Origin: Hymenobacter sp. ISL-91
GTDB lineage: Bacteria; Bacteroidota; Bacteroidia; Cytophagales; Hymenobacteraceae
Assembly (NCBI RefSeq): GCF_018613725.1
Contig: NZ_JAGGPS010000009.1
Coordinates: forward strand, 1 to 64,000
Reading direction: 5' to 3'
Length of the DNA stretch: 64,000 nt
A program made the position numbers and the translations under genes. The notes beneath the pieces were generated by a model. The model worked only from the letters and a program-made list of their open reading frames with translations. It ran no database searches and was not told the origin of the DNA. How positions within the stretch are numbered: the first letter of the stretch is position 1; each line of letters opens with the position of its first letter. Shown here piece by piece: positions 1 through 8,233 of the stretch.

Positions 1-263
1 CGGGCCGTACGACGTCATAGCCGGTGGGGCCGCGGTTACTGTTTCGGGCCCGATACTATTTATACCTGTTTTCTATCATGTTATTAGGGGAAAGATTTTC
101 CTGAGCAGCAGAGTACATGATTTTAGTCGGGACTTCTATAGTACACACCAAGCATCTAGTCTTCTTAGCTGTTGCTAGGACCAGCAACTTTTGCCGTTAC
201 ACTCAGGTACAGTTTACGCCGTGCTTTTTGTGTTTATCTTCACGGAATTACTGATTCTGTTGC
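1..263. other. Upstream region with no recognised gene
   Basis: Frame 2 stays open from the window edge to a stop at 176-178 and could be the last codons of a gene that starts outside the window, but the translation resembles nothing I recognise. The segment is visibly richer in A and T than most of the window. A TATCTT sequence near 235 lies about 30 bases before the first gene and could be a weak -7 element. Confidence 0.3.
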
Positions 264-2312
264 ATGGTATTTACTTATCCGTGGTTTTTGTGGGGGCTGA
301 TGGCTGTTGCCATTCCTATTGCTATTCACCTTTTTGAGTTGCGTCGGCCTCAGCGGGTGTTGTTTTCCAACGTTGAATTTATCCGGGAAGTAAAGCTGGT
401 AACGGCCCGACAACGCAAGTTGAAGCATTTGTTGGTATTGGCTGCCCGCATAGGGCTTGTTGTTTTTCTGGTATTACTATTTGCGCAGCCTTTTATTCCG
501 GCTCCTGAGCAAGTTGCTACCGGTAATGTATTGCAGGTGGTACTTGACGACTCGCCCAGCATGCGCCAGTTGGGGCCTAATGACCAGCCGGTATTTGAGC
601 AGGCTATTGATCAGGCAACAGATCTGCCCTTGGCTTTTCCGGCATCGACGCGATTTGTACTTGCGACAGGCAGTCCTGATTTGCTGAGCGCTGCGGCTTT
701 CCGCAATGCTGTTGAAAAAGTGGAAATAAGTAGCCAAGCAGGTGAGTTGGCTAGGGCCTTGGCTCAGCGCCAGCAATTGAGCCAAAGACTTGGCACTGGG
801 CCATTGTTTGTGTTTTCCGATTTCCAAAAGAACGACTTTTCGGCTCGAAGCCTACAATTGCTTGATTCAACTCAGCAGGTGTTTTTGGTGCCTGCAATGG
901 CTAGGCCCTCGGCTAATGTGTTCGTAGACAGCGTGTGGCTGGATGATGGTTTTGTGCGAAACAATGTTGACCTGACTTTGCGCATCCGGCTGAAAAACGG
1001 GGGACAGGAACCAGCTGAAAAGTCTCCGGTCAAATTATTTGTTGGGTCAGGCCAGGCCGCTACCTTTCAGGCTACTGTGCCGGCAGGGAAGACGGTTACA
1101 ACGCAGGTACGCCTGCGCCTGACCGGGCTAAATGTGCAAGAGTGCCGCATAGTGGTTGATGACTTTCCGGTGGATTTTGATAATACATATTATTTCACGT
1201 TGCAACCTGCGGCAAAAATCAGTGTGGTAGAAGTGGCTGCTACTGAGCAACTCGACCGGTTGTATGGTAATGAGCCTTTGTTTGATTACCAGTTTACCAG
1301 TGCCCAGACTGCCGACTACCGTAAACTCACAGAAGGAAACCTGTTGGTATTGCGCGAAGCGCCAGTGCTGAGTGCCGGCCTGCGCGAAAACCTGCGTCGG
1401 GCAGTGCAGCAGGGGGCTACGCTGGTCGTAGTTCCTCCGAAGGAGAGAAACCGCCAAGATGCATACGGGCAGTTATTCCGTGAACTGGGATTGGGGCCGG
1501 TGCAATGGCAATCGGTGCCGTCAACTGGGCCAGTGCTGCAGGATGTGGCCTTACCCGATAGCCGTAATCCTTTCTTTAAGGATGTATTTGCGGGTGTTAA
1601 TCCGCGTGCGGATATGCCTAAAGCCGCTCCGGTGCTGCGTTGGGCGCGCACGGGTACGGAGGTACTGCGGATGCGTGATGGGGAAAGCTTCCTGGCTGGC
1701 TTCTCGAGCGGTGAAGGTATGGTGTACGTTTTTTCGTCGCCCTTTAGCGCTCCTTATTCCGACTTCGCGCAACACCCGTTATTTGTGCCGGTGCTTTATA
1801 AACTAGCCATGCAGAGCTACCGGCAACAGCAGCAACCTGCTTATCGGCTTAACCAAGCCGTTGTGAATGTACAACTACCAGCTGCCGGAGCCGGACCAGA
1901 GACGGTGTACCGCTTGGTGCAGGACAGCCTGGCATTTATCCCAGGGTATCGTCGTCAGGGAAATATACTACAACTGGAAATGCCGCCGGGACTGCAGCAG
2001 CCCGGATTCTATAAGCTAGAGCAATCAGGCAACCCGATTGCTACACTGGCTTTCAATGTTGACAAGCGCGAATCAGACTTGGCTAGCTATTCGGCGACGG
2101 AGCTGCGGGCGTTGATTGGCCCTAACCGTCCTAATGTGCAGGTATACGAAACCAGCGGAAGCCAGACGGCCGCTGCTCAGTATAAGGCCACGCGGGTAGG
2201 AACGCCGCTTTGGCAGTATTGCATCTGGGGGGCGCTGGTCTGTCTGCTGTTGGAGGCGCTGTTGCTGCGCTGGCAGCGGCGACCTGCACCTGTGCCGGCT
2301 ATAACGGCATAA
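264..2312 (+). CDS. BatA-domain membrane protein with von Willebrand-like region
   Basis: A 682-residue protein that opens with the BatA N-terminal module of Bacteroidota: a first membrane helix (YPWFLWGLMAVAIPIAIHLF), the conserved HLFELRRPQRVLFSNVEFI stretch, and a second helix around residues 57-75. A LDDSPSM sequence near residue 92 resembles the DxSxS metal site of von Willebrand A domains. A last hydrophobic helix lies close to the C-terminus (about 650-670), so the large middle part should face the periplasm. Family members are called aerotolerance-type proteins, but their function is unsettled. The ATG at 264 starts directly at the conserved motif. The gene leads a co-oriented run with the DUF4199-type and glycosyltransferase genes. 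Confidence 0.85.
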   Translation: MVFTYPWFLWGLMAVAIPIAIHLFELRRPQRVLFSNVEFIREVKLVTARQRKLKHLLVLAARIGLVVFLVLLFAQPFIPAPEQVATGNVLQVVLDDSPSMRQLGPNDQPVFEQAIDQATDLPLAFPASTRFVLATGSPDLLSAAAFRNAVEKVEISSQAGELARALAQRQQLSQRLGTGPLFVFSDFQKNDFSARSLQLLDSTQQVFLVPAMARPSANVFVDSVWLDDGFVRNNVDLTLRIRLKNGGQEPAEKSPVKLFVGSGQAATFQATVPAGKTVTTQVRLRLTGLNVQECRIVVDDFPVDFDNTYYFTLQPAAKISVVEVAATEQLDRLYGNEPLFDYQFTSAQTADYRKLTEGNLLVLREAPVLSAGLRENLRRAVQQGATLVVVPPKERNRQDAYGQLFRELGLGPVQWQSVPSTGPVLQDVALPDSRNPFFKDVFAGVNPRADMPKAAPVLRWARTGTEVLRMRDGESFLAGFSSGEGMVYVFSSPFSAPYSDFAQHPLFVPVLYKLAMQSYRQQQQPAYRLNQAVVNVQLPAAGAGPETVYRLVQDSLAFIPGYRRQGNILQLEMPPGLQQPGFYKLEQSGNPIATLAFNVDKRESDLASYSATELRALIGPNRPNVQVYETSGSQTAAAQYKATRVGTPLWQYCIWGALVCLLLEALLLRWQRRPAPVPAITA

Positions 2313-2351
2313 GCCGATAGGTTCCGGTTTTGCCCGGCAGGAAGCAGGGAT

Positions 2352-2939
2352 ATGGTAAAGATTGGTTGCGGCGGCGGCTGTATCTTGCAGCTTCATTTTA
2401 CTTCTGCTTTGCAATCTACTACTGCTTCTGTCCCGAACCCGATACTGCGCACTGCCATGCTGTGCGGGGCCATTACTGGGGTGCTGTGCTTTGCCTGGGT
2501 ACTGTTTCTGTATTTCAGCGACAACAACCCTTATGGTCCTAAACGGACACTGGCCGACTTTTTCCCACCTTTGGCTGCCATTGCCAGCCAGGTGATGTTG
2601 CGGCGCTATTACCAGCCCGATGGACCAGGGCTCTGGAAAAGTATTGGAGTGGGGCTGCTGACAGCATTAATAGGCGCAGTAGTGTCGGCAACGGCTTTTT
2701 ACCTGTTTTCGCGGCTTACAGGGCCGGAGTTGATCGAACAGCATTTGGCTGAAGTATATAAACTGCTGGAAAGCACGAAGGCGCTATATCTGAAAGAGGC
2801 CAACGGCTTGCAGCAGTACGAAGCCACGCTACGTAACCTAGCCCGTACGCCGGCTGAATTCGCGCAGGATGAATTTTCAAAGAAGTTGTTTTTCGGGGTG
2901 CTTATCAGCATTCCGGGTGGAGTGTTCTTGCGGAAATAA
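2352..2939 (+). CDS. DUF4199-like membrane protein
   Basis: A small integral membrane protein of up to 195 residues with about three hydrophobic segments and a soluble C-terminal part containing a charged helix (EQHLAEVYKLLESTKALYLK). The arrangement matches the DUF4199 family of Bacteroidota, whose function is unknown. The annotated ATG gives a poorly conserved, Cys/Gly-rich leader; ATG 2457 (MLCGAITGVLCFAWVLFLYF) places the first membrane helix at the N-terminus and is the likelier start. The next gene is a second member of the same family, suggesting local duplication. Confidence 0.7.
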   Translation: MVKIGCGGGCILQLHFTSALQSTTASVPNPILRTAMLCGAITGVLCFAWVLFLYFSDNNPYGPKRTLADFFPPLAAIASQVMLRRYYQPDGPGLWKSIGVGLLTALIGAVVSATAFYLFSRLTGPELIEQHLAEVYKLLESTKALYLKEANGLQQYEATLRNLARTPAEFAQDEFSKKLFFGVLISIPGGVFLRK

Positions 2940-2981
2940 TATACCTTCCCGCATTCATTCACTCACTTTCCCATTTTGCTC

Positions 2982-3515
2982 ATGGAAAACACCGCTACTC
3001 CTGCTGTAACCCCCGTTTCCGTTGGTATTCGCTACGGTCTGCTGACGGGTATCGTCACCGTTATCTACTCCCTGATCCTGAAGGCAGCCAACCTGGAGCA
3101 AATGCCCGTTATGGGCCTGTTGACGTTTGCTATCTTGATTGTAGGAATTGTGTTGGCACATAAATTCTACAAGAAGGCTTCCGGTGGTTTTATGAGCTAC
3201 GGGCAGGGCCTGGGTATTGCCACCGTTGCCGGTGCCGTTATTGGTGTCCTGAGTGGCATTTTTAATTATATATATGTCAATTTTATCGATACAGAATATG
3301 CGCAGCGGGCAGTGGCTGCAGCCCGGGCCAAGATGGAGGCCGACGGTCAACTCAGTGAAGAGCAGATCGATCAGGCAATGGAATGGACGTCGAAAATGAT
3401 GCCCACCGGCCCGTTAAGCATCTTCTGGACTATTCTGGCAACGGCTTTCTTCGCCTTCCTGCTGGCCCTTGTTATATCCGCCTTCACCAAAAATACCCGT
3501 CCTGAGTTTGAGTAA
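2982..3515 (+). CDS. DUF4199 domain-containing protein
   Basis: A 177-residue protein with four predicted membrane helices. Its pattern is typical of DUF4199: an early GLLTG helix, then KFYKKASGGFMSYGQGLGI, then a soluble helix rich in A, E and Q (about residues 110-140), and a last helix. ATG 2982 is preferred over the in-frame TTG six bases upstream. Function is unknown. The gene precedes a GT2 glycosyltransferase, a conserved neighbourhood in Cytophagales and Flavobacteriia. The downstream gene starts at or just after this stop codon, so the two are probably co-transcribed. Confidence 0.85.
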   Translation: MENTATPAVTPVSVGIRYGLLTGIVTVIYSLILKAANLEQMPVMGLLTFAILIVGIVLAHKFYKKASGGFMSYGQGLGIATVAGAVIGVLSGIFNYIYVNFIDTEYAQRAVAAARAKMEADGQLSEEQIDQAMEWTSKMMPTGPLSIFWTILATAFFAFLLALVISAFTKNTRPEFE

Positions 3516-3537
3516 GCGCCTGCCGCAGCACTTTCCG

Positions 3538-4494
3538 GTGGAGCTGTCCATCGTCATTCCGCTGCTCAACGAAGCCGAGTCATTGCCTGAGCTAACGCGC
3601 TGGATTCACCGCGTGTTGGCTCAGTATGGGCTGACCTACGAGGTCATTCTCATTGATGACGGCTCGACCGACGACTCCTGGGAAGTTATTGAGGAGCTAG
3701 CGGCCACCAACACGCACCTACGGGGCATCCGTTTCAACCGTAACTATGGCAAGTCGGCGGCCCTGAATGTGGGCTTCAAAGAAACCACCGGCCGGGTGGT
3801 GTGCACCATGGACGCCGACTTGCAGGACTCGCCCGAAGAACTGCCCGAACTCTACCGCATGATTACCCAGGACGGGCTTGACCTGGTGAGCGGCTGGAAG
3901 AAAAAACGCTTCGACCCGCTCAGCAAAACCATTCCTACCAAGCTTTTCAACGGCGTCACGCGCTGGATTTCGGGCATCAGTCTGCACGATTTCAACTGTG
4001 GATTGAAAGCGTATGACAGCCGGGTGGTGAAAAGCATAGAGGTGTACGGCGAAATGCACCGCTACATTCCTGTTATTGCTAAATGGGCCGGTTTCCGGCG
4101 CATCGGCGAGAAGGTGGTGCAACACCAGGAGCGTAAATACGGCACCACTAAGTTTGGGCTGGAGCGGTTCGTGTATGGCTTCCTCGACCTGATGAGCATC
4201 ACGTTTGTGAGTCGGTTCCGGCGGCGGCCGATGCACTTCTTCGGGGCAATGGGCTCGGTTTCCTTTTTATTCGGGATGCTGATTACGCTCTGGCTGGTGG
4301 TGGATAAGGTATGGCACTCCTGGCAGAACGTGGCCACCCGCGCCGTTACCGACCAGCCGCTGTTCTTTCTGGCCCTGGTCGCGGTTATTGTGGGTGTACA
4401 GCTGTTTCTGGCTGGTTTCCTGGCCGAAATGGTGCAGCTAAACGGCGACAACCGCAACGACTATTTGGTCAAGGAACGGCTGAACCTGAAGTAA
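3538..4494 (+). CDS. Family 2 glycosyltransferase (undecaprenyl-phosphate sugar transferase type)
   Basis: A GT-A fold glycosyltransferase of about 318 residues. The N-terminus carries ELSIVIPLLNEAESLPEL, then DDGSTDDS for nucleotide binding and DADLQDSPEELPEL with the metal-binding DxD. Two hydrophobic helices near the C-terminus anchor it in the inner membrane, as in ArnC/GtrB/DPM1-type enzymes that load a sugar onto a polyprenyl phosphate. The sugar cannot be told. GTG 3538 puts the start at the conserved core; TTG 3508, overlapping the end of the DUF4199 gene, is the alternative. It belongs to the run that begins at 264 and is followed by a GT4 enzyme. Confidence 0.85.
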   Translation: MELSIVIPLLNEAESLPELTRWIHRVLAQYGLTYEVILIDDGSTDDSWEVIEELAATNTHLRGIRFNRNYGKSAALNVGFKETTGRVVCTMDADLQDSPEELPELYRMITQDGLDLVSGWKKKRFDPLSKTIPTKLFNGVTRWISGISLHDFNCGLKAYDSRVVKSIEVYGEMHRYIPVIAKWAGFRRIGEKVVQHQERKYGTTKFGLERFVYGFLDLMSITFVSRFRRRPMHFFGAMGSVSFLFGMLITLWLVVDKVWHSWQNVATRAVTDQPLFFLALVAVIVGVQLFLAGFLAEMVQLNGDNRNDYLVKERLNLK

Positions 4495-4526
4495 ATCAGA
4501 CTGTCATCCTGAGCATTCCCAACAAT

Positions 4527-5651
4527 ATGCGCGTCGTAATCATCGGGCCGGCATACCCGTTGCGGGGAGGCCTGGCCAACTACAACGAACGGCTGGCCCG
4601 GGCCTTCCGGGAGGCCGGCGACGAGGTGCGGCTCGTGACATTCTCGCTACAGTATCCCGACTTTCTATTTCCGGGCCAGACCCAGTTTAGCACTGGTCCC
4701 GCGCCCGAGGGTTTGGCTATTGAGGTCAGTCTGAACTCGGTGAATCCACTTTCGTGGTGGAAAGTAGGGGAGAAGCTGCGCCGCGAGCAGCCCGATTTGG
4801 TGATTTTTAGGTTCTGGCTGCCGTTTATGGGGCCGGCGCTGGGCACTGTGGCCCGCCTCGTGCGCCGCAACCGCCATACCCGCGTAGTGGCCATCACCGA
4901 CAACGTAATTCCCCACGAGGCCCGCCCCGGCGACGGGCCGCTGACGCGCTATTTCCTGAGTGCCTGCCAGGGCTTCGTGACCATGAGCCGGGCGGTACTG
5001 GCCGATTTGCGCCGCCTCGGCTTCCAACAGCCCGCTCTATATCGCCCGCATCCGCTCTACGACAACTTCGGCTCCATCAAACCCAAAACCGCCGCCCTGG
5101 CGGCCCTGCAACTCGATCCGGCCTTTAGCTACCTACTGTTCTTCGGTTTCATCCGCGCCTACAAAGGCCTCGATATCCTGCTCGAAGCCTTCGCCGATGA
5201 GCGGTTGGCCAAACTACCGGTTAAGCTGATAGTTGCCGGCGAATACTACGAGGACGCCGCACCATACGAGGCGCTCATCCGACAGCACAGGCTGGAAAAC
5301 CGCCTTGTCCGCGCCACCGACTTCATCCCCAACGAGCAGGTGGCCGACTACTTCTGTGCCGCCGACATCGTGGTGCAGCCCTACAAAAATGCCACCCAAA
5401 GCGGCGTCTCGCAGATTGCCTACCACTTCGGTCGCCCGATGCTGGTAACGGACGTGGGCGGGCTGGCCGAACTGATTCCGGACGGGGAAGTGGGCTACGT
5501 AGTGCCGCCCGCGCCCCGCGCCATTGCCGACGCGCTGGTGGATTTCTACACCCAGCAGCGGGAGGCCGAGTTTATGGCCGGAGTGGCGGTGAAGCGTAAG
5601 GAGTTTTCGTGGGAGGTGATGGTGGCCGCCTTAAAGGAAGTGGCGGGCTGA
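4527..5651 (+). CDS. Family 4 glycosyltransferase
   Basis: A 374-residue GT-B enzyme. The N-terminus MRVVIIGPAYPLRGGLANYN has the glycine-rich acceptor-domain loop. The C-terminal half has the donor-domain sequence SYLLFFGFIRAYKGLDILLEA and the ADIVVQPYKNATQSGVSQIA segment with the nucleotide-sugar-binding surroundings of GT4. An open frame extends upstream to 4311, but that part overlaps the GT2 gene out of frame, so ATG 4527 is the start. Acceptor and product are unknown; polysaccharide or glycolipid assembly is likely given the GT2 neighbour. Confidence 0.88.
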   Translation: MRVVIIGPAYPLRGGLANYNERLARAFREAGDEVRLVTFSLQYPDFLFPGQTQFSTGPAPEGLAIEVSLNSVNPLSWWKVGEKLRREQPDLVIFRFWLPFMGPALGTVARLVRRNRHTRVVAITDNVIPHEARPGDGPLTRYFLSACQGFVTMSRAVLADLRRLGFQQPALYRPHPLYDNFGSIKPKTAALAALQLDPAFSYLLFFGFIRAYKGLDILLEAFADERLAKLPVKLIVAGEYYEDAAPYEALIRQHRLENRLVRATDFIPNEQVADYFCAADIVVQPYKNATQSGVSQIAYHFGRPMLVTDVGGLAELIPDGEVGYVVPPAPRAIADALVDFYTQQREAEFMAGVAVKRKEFSWEVMVAALKEVAG

Positions 5652-5760
5652 GCGCCTGTCATTGCGAGGCCGGAAAATATAACACGTGAAGTCCTATCCA
5701 TCAGGAGTCCCTCGCATTCCATTGTACCGGCCAACCGTCCATACCTAAATAGGTGTTTCA

Positions 5761-5915
5761 GCCCCGGAGGGGCGACATATCGGTAGCCAGAACGAGCTGA
5801 GGAAAAACTAGAGCCCCAGCGGGGCGACACTGGTCTTTGGACGATTGATGTCGCCCCGCTGGGGCTTTAGGCTGGAGGAACGGGTAGTTTCCTACCGATA
5901 TGTCGCCCCTCCGGG
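5761..5915. repeat. Nested long inverted repeat, family 1 (copy a)
   Basis: Two palindromes sit one inside the other. The outer arms are 24 bases, 5763-5786 and 5892-5915, and pair perfectly. The inner arms, AGCCCCAGCGGGGCGACA at 5812-5829 and its complement at 5849-5866, pair over 18 bases. The element fills the gap between the GT4 gene and a convergent gene. The inner arm recurs at 26547 and, diverged, at 12240; the outer-arm part GGGGCGACATATCGGTAG recurs with one change at 26506. Confidence 0.85.
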
Positions 5916-5944
5916 ACTGTCCCATTCGTAAGGGTGGAGAGTAG

Positions 5945-6298
5945 TTAGTCGCTCAGCGGATACCAGTCTGCGGCAAAAAGCCAGAAGACCATTGCCAGCA
6001 ACCAGAACAACCAGAGGCGGCGGCGGAAATGAGATTTCTGCTTGGTTGCGGCGGCAGCAACCTTAGATACTACGAGCACCAGCAGTGGCAGGCTCATCAC
6101 TAGAGCCACAGCGGCAGCACTTCTTCGTAGAACCGCTACGGGGTTTGGCTTTATAAACAGAATGGTCCCAGTATCCGGATCGCCGTCCCTAATAAAATCA
6201 CCAGGTGAGTAGATGCCAATCAACAGGCTAACCAACACCGCTGTGATGAGAGTCAGAAAGAATACGGTTTTGTAGGGGCCTTTCACTGGCAAAAGCAC
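5945..6298 (-). CDS. Small membrane protein, unknown
   Basis: A 117-residue protein with about three hydrophobic helices (near residues 10-28, 58-80 and 92-110), rich in Leu, Val and Ala. It starts with GTG immediately after the stop codon of the GT9 gene, so it is probably translationally coupled to it. I do not recognise the family. Its position suggests a role in the same envelope-sugar process, but the sequence does not show this. Confidence 0.55.
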   Translation of the reverse strand: MLLPVKGPYKTVFFLTLITAVLVSLLIGIYSPGDFIRDGDPDTGTILFIKPNPVAVLRRSAAAVALVMSLPLLVLVVSKVAAAATKQKSHFRRRLWLFWLLAMVFWLFAADWYPLSD

Positions 6299-7402
6299 CT
6301 AAATGTTAGCCACGCTCGCCTTTACCGCCTCAAACACCTTTTCCGCCGGCAAATCCTCCATGCAGCTCGTGCCCAGCTTACAGGTGCCGCGGTAGAAGCA
6401 GACGCAGGGGCGGTTGGGCTGCACGAGCTGGCCGCGGCCGTAGAGGTCGAATTCGTGGGGGTTGAAGATATTGTTCATCAGAATCGTGGGCTTTTGGAGG
6501 GCGATGCTGATGTGCATGCCCATAGTTACCTGCGTCACGATACCCTGCATCTGGTGCATGAGGTTGATGAACTGAGGCAGCGGAAACGTGCCGAGGTAGG
6601 CCGCGCCGGTGGCGGCGTGCAGCTCGCGGTTGCGGGCGTCTTCGGCCTCCCCGCCCAGCAGTACGGGCGCGTAGCCGGCTGCTTGCAACTGCGTGATGAG
6701 CGTGGTCCACTTTTCGGTGCTCCACAGGCGCGTCGTCCATCGGTCGCCGCAGCCGGTATTCAGGCCGATGCGGGGGCCGGCGTCGGTGGGAAGCCGGCTC
6801 CAGTCGTAGCCCTTGTCGTCATGGGTGTCGAACACGTATTCCTCGCCCCGGAAATCGAAGCCGCAGAGCTCGAAAATCTCCTGCACGTAGGGCTTGGTGT
6901 TGGCCAGGCTAAGCTGGTCGAACACGCCGGTGAGGTACTTGTGGCTGGCCAACTCGTTCACCGGCCAGGGCACGCCATCGGCGGGGCGCAGGGCGTAGCC
7001 GAACTTCTCGGGGGCCTTAATCGTGTTCAGCAGCGCGCAGGCTTCCTTTTCCTTGTCGAGGTTGATCACGATATCGAACTCGCGGGCCTGCAGCTGCAGG
7101 GCGCTGGCGAAATCGAACTTCAGAATTTCCTCAATAGCGTGCTGGGGCAGGATGGCGGGCGTGAGCGTGAGCCAGGTGATGAAGCAGCCCGGCCGCTCCT
7201 GCCGCAGCCGCCGCAGCAGCGGTGTGGTCCGAATGACGTCGCCGATGGCCCCAAGCTTGATAATCAGAATCCGGCTCGTAACGGGCGCGTACACCGGGCA
7301 GTCGGCGCAGGTGTAGCCGTTGGTTTTGTTGGGCCGGCAGGGCAAATCGCCCCGGAAATGGCGGCAGTCGGGATGCACGGGCAGGCCGTTGAGGTCGGGC
7401 AT
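6299..7402 (-). CDS. Family 9 glycosyltransferase (heptosyltransferase-like) with cysteine clusters
   Basis: A 367-residue GT-B enzyme of the ADP-heptose:LPS heptosyltransferase family. SRILIIKLGAIGDVIRTTPL (from about residue 43) is the family's N-terminal signature, and the C-terminal half contains GLNTGCG and the VTQVTMGMHISIALQKPTIL nucleotide-sugar site. Unusual for GT9, four cysteines precede the fold (residues 13, 22, 32, 35) and four more lie near the C-terminus (PCVCFYRGTCKLGTSC), which could bind a metal or Fe-S cluster. ATG 7402 (MPDLNGLPVHPDC) is preferred over the longer frame to 7453. Likely lipopolysaccharide core or related glycan synthesis. Confidence 0.85.
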   Translation of the reverse strand: MPDLNGLPVHPDCRHFRGDLPCRPNKTNGYTCADCPVYAPVTSRILIIKLGAIGDVIRTTPLLRRLRQERPGCFITWLTLTPAILPQHAIEEILKFDFASALQLQAREFDIVINLDKEKEACALLNTIKAPEKFGYALRPADGVPWPVNELASHKYLTGVFDQLSLANTKPYVQEIFELCGFDFRGEEYVFDTHDDKGYDWSRLPTDAGPRIGLNTGCGDRWTTRLWSTEKWTTLITQLQAAGYAPVLLGGEAEDARNRELHAATGAAYLGTFPLPQFINLMHQMQGIVTQVTMGMHISIALQKPTILMNNIFNPHEFDLYGRGQLVQPNRPCVCFYRGTCKLGTSCMEDLPAEKVFEAVKASVANI

Positions 7403-7518
7403 GGGAGAGAGAAACGAAGGAAGCGGGCTGGCGGTAGAGACTACAACGGCCACGAATGAGCTGGTAAAAGTAGCAGGATGGGGGCAACCGCAACGGCATT
7501 GACTGCTTGCAGCAAACG

Positions 7519-7570
7519 TGTGTCATTAGTATGTGTGGCATTGTATATTGACACACAAATTAATGACACA
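7519..7570. promoter_or_regulatory. Nested palindromic operator candidate
   Basis: TGTGTCATTA at 7519-7528 is mirrored exactly by TAATGACACA at 7561-7570. Inside it TGTGTG at 7532-7537 faces CACACA at 7552-7557. The pair ends 30 bases before the start codon of a helix-turn-helix gene and lies in its divergent promoter region with the GT9 gene, a typical place for an autoregulatory operator. Binding by the adjacent protein is an inference. Confidence 0.5.
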
Positions 7571-7600
7571 TATTTCGCCGGCTGCTTTTCGCTTCAGACT

Positions 7601-8188
7601 ATGCGCAAATTTTCCCGCCACCATCCACCTTCGCCTTACCTGAATACGTCGAAAGCGGTGCAGGCCGGTTTTGGCCTGACGCAGCAGCAGTTGGCGTACC
7701 TGCTGGGCGTGTCGCGCTCGACCCTAACAATGGACGGCCAAGACGGCACGGGTCCTGGCAGTATCCGCTATCTGCCAACGGCGGCCGAATTGCGGCTGGT
7801 GGCCCTTCAGCAGCAGCTGCCCGCCCCCTACGGCCCGGCCCCTACGCCCGCCGCCGCCACCGAAGCGCCCGCGCCGCTGCTGCCCGATGAGCGGGAAACT
7901 CTGGAACTGCGGCAGCAAAAGATAGCGCTGGAGAAATATCCATTGGAAAAGCAGCTGGCCCGCTGCCAGACGCGCCTGGCCCAGGCCCGGCTCCGGCAGC
8001 AGGCCCTTCCCCAGCTACAGGCCACGCTGGCCCCCGACGATGCCTTTGTTGCGCAGGTAATCGACCACCTCACGCAGCAAGCCGCCCAAACGCTGGCCTA
8101 CGACAGCAGCACGGCGCAGCTGCTGGAGCTGCGCCTGCGCCTGCTGGACTATGAAACCGCCGAAATCGAGCGGCTTCTGGAAAATTAG
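7601..8188 (+). CDS. Helix-turn-helix protein
   Basis: A 195-residue protein. Residues about 22-45 (FGLTQQQLAYLLGVSRSTLTM) form an XRE-like helix-turn-helix, but the usual continuation (YERG-type) is replaced by DGQDGTGPGS, so the domain is somewhat divergent. A Pro/Ala linker follows, then a long charged helical region rich in Gln, Leu and Arg (about 100-195), probably a coiled coil. ATG 7601 is chosen because the upstream open frame runs through the palindromic operator. A DNA-binding regulator with unknown targets; self-regulation is likely. Confidence 0.6.
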   Translation: MRKFSRHHPPSPYLNTSKAVQAGFGLTQQQLAYLLGVSRSTLTMDGQDGTGPGSIRYLPTAAELRLVALQQQLPAPYGPAPTPAAATEAPAPLLPDERETLELRQQKIALEKYPLEKQLARCQTRLAQARLRQQALPQLQATLAPDDAFVAQVIDHLTQQAAQTLAYDSSTAQLLELRLRLLDYETAEIERLLEN

Positions 8189-8198
8189 GACCGTATGC

Positions 8199-8229
8199 CT
8201 GTACCACGAAATAGAATTTCGCGGTACAG
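8199..8229. terminator. Bidirectional terminator
   Basis: Arms of 14 bases (8199-8212 and 8216-8229) pair with a single mismatch around a three-base loop, between the converging HTH gene and purB. There is no long T run on either side. Confidence 0.6.
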
Positions 8230-8233
8230 ACCT

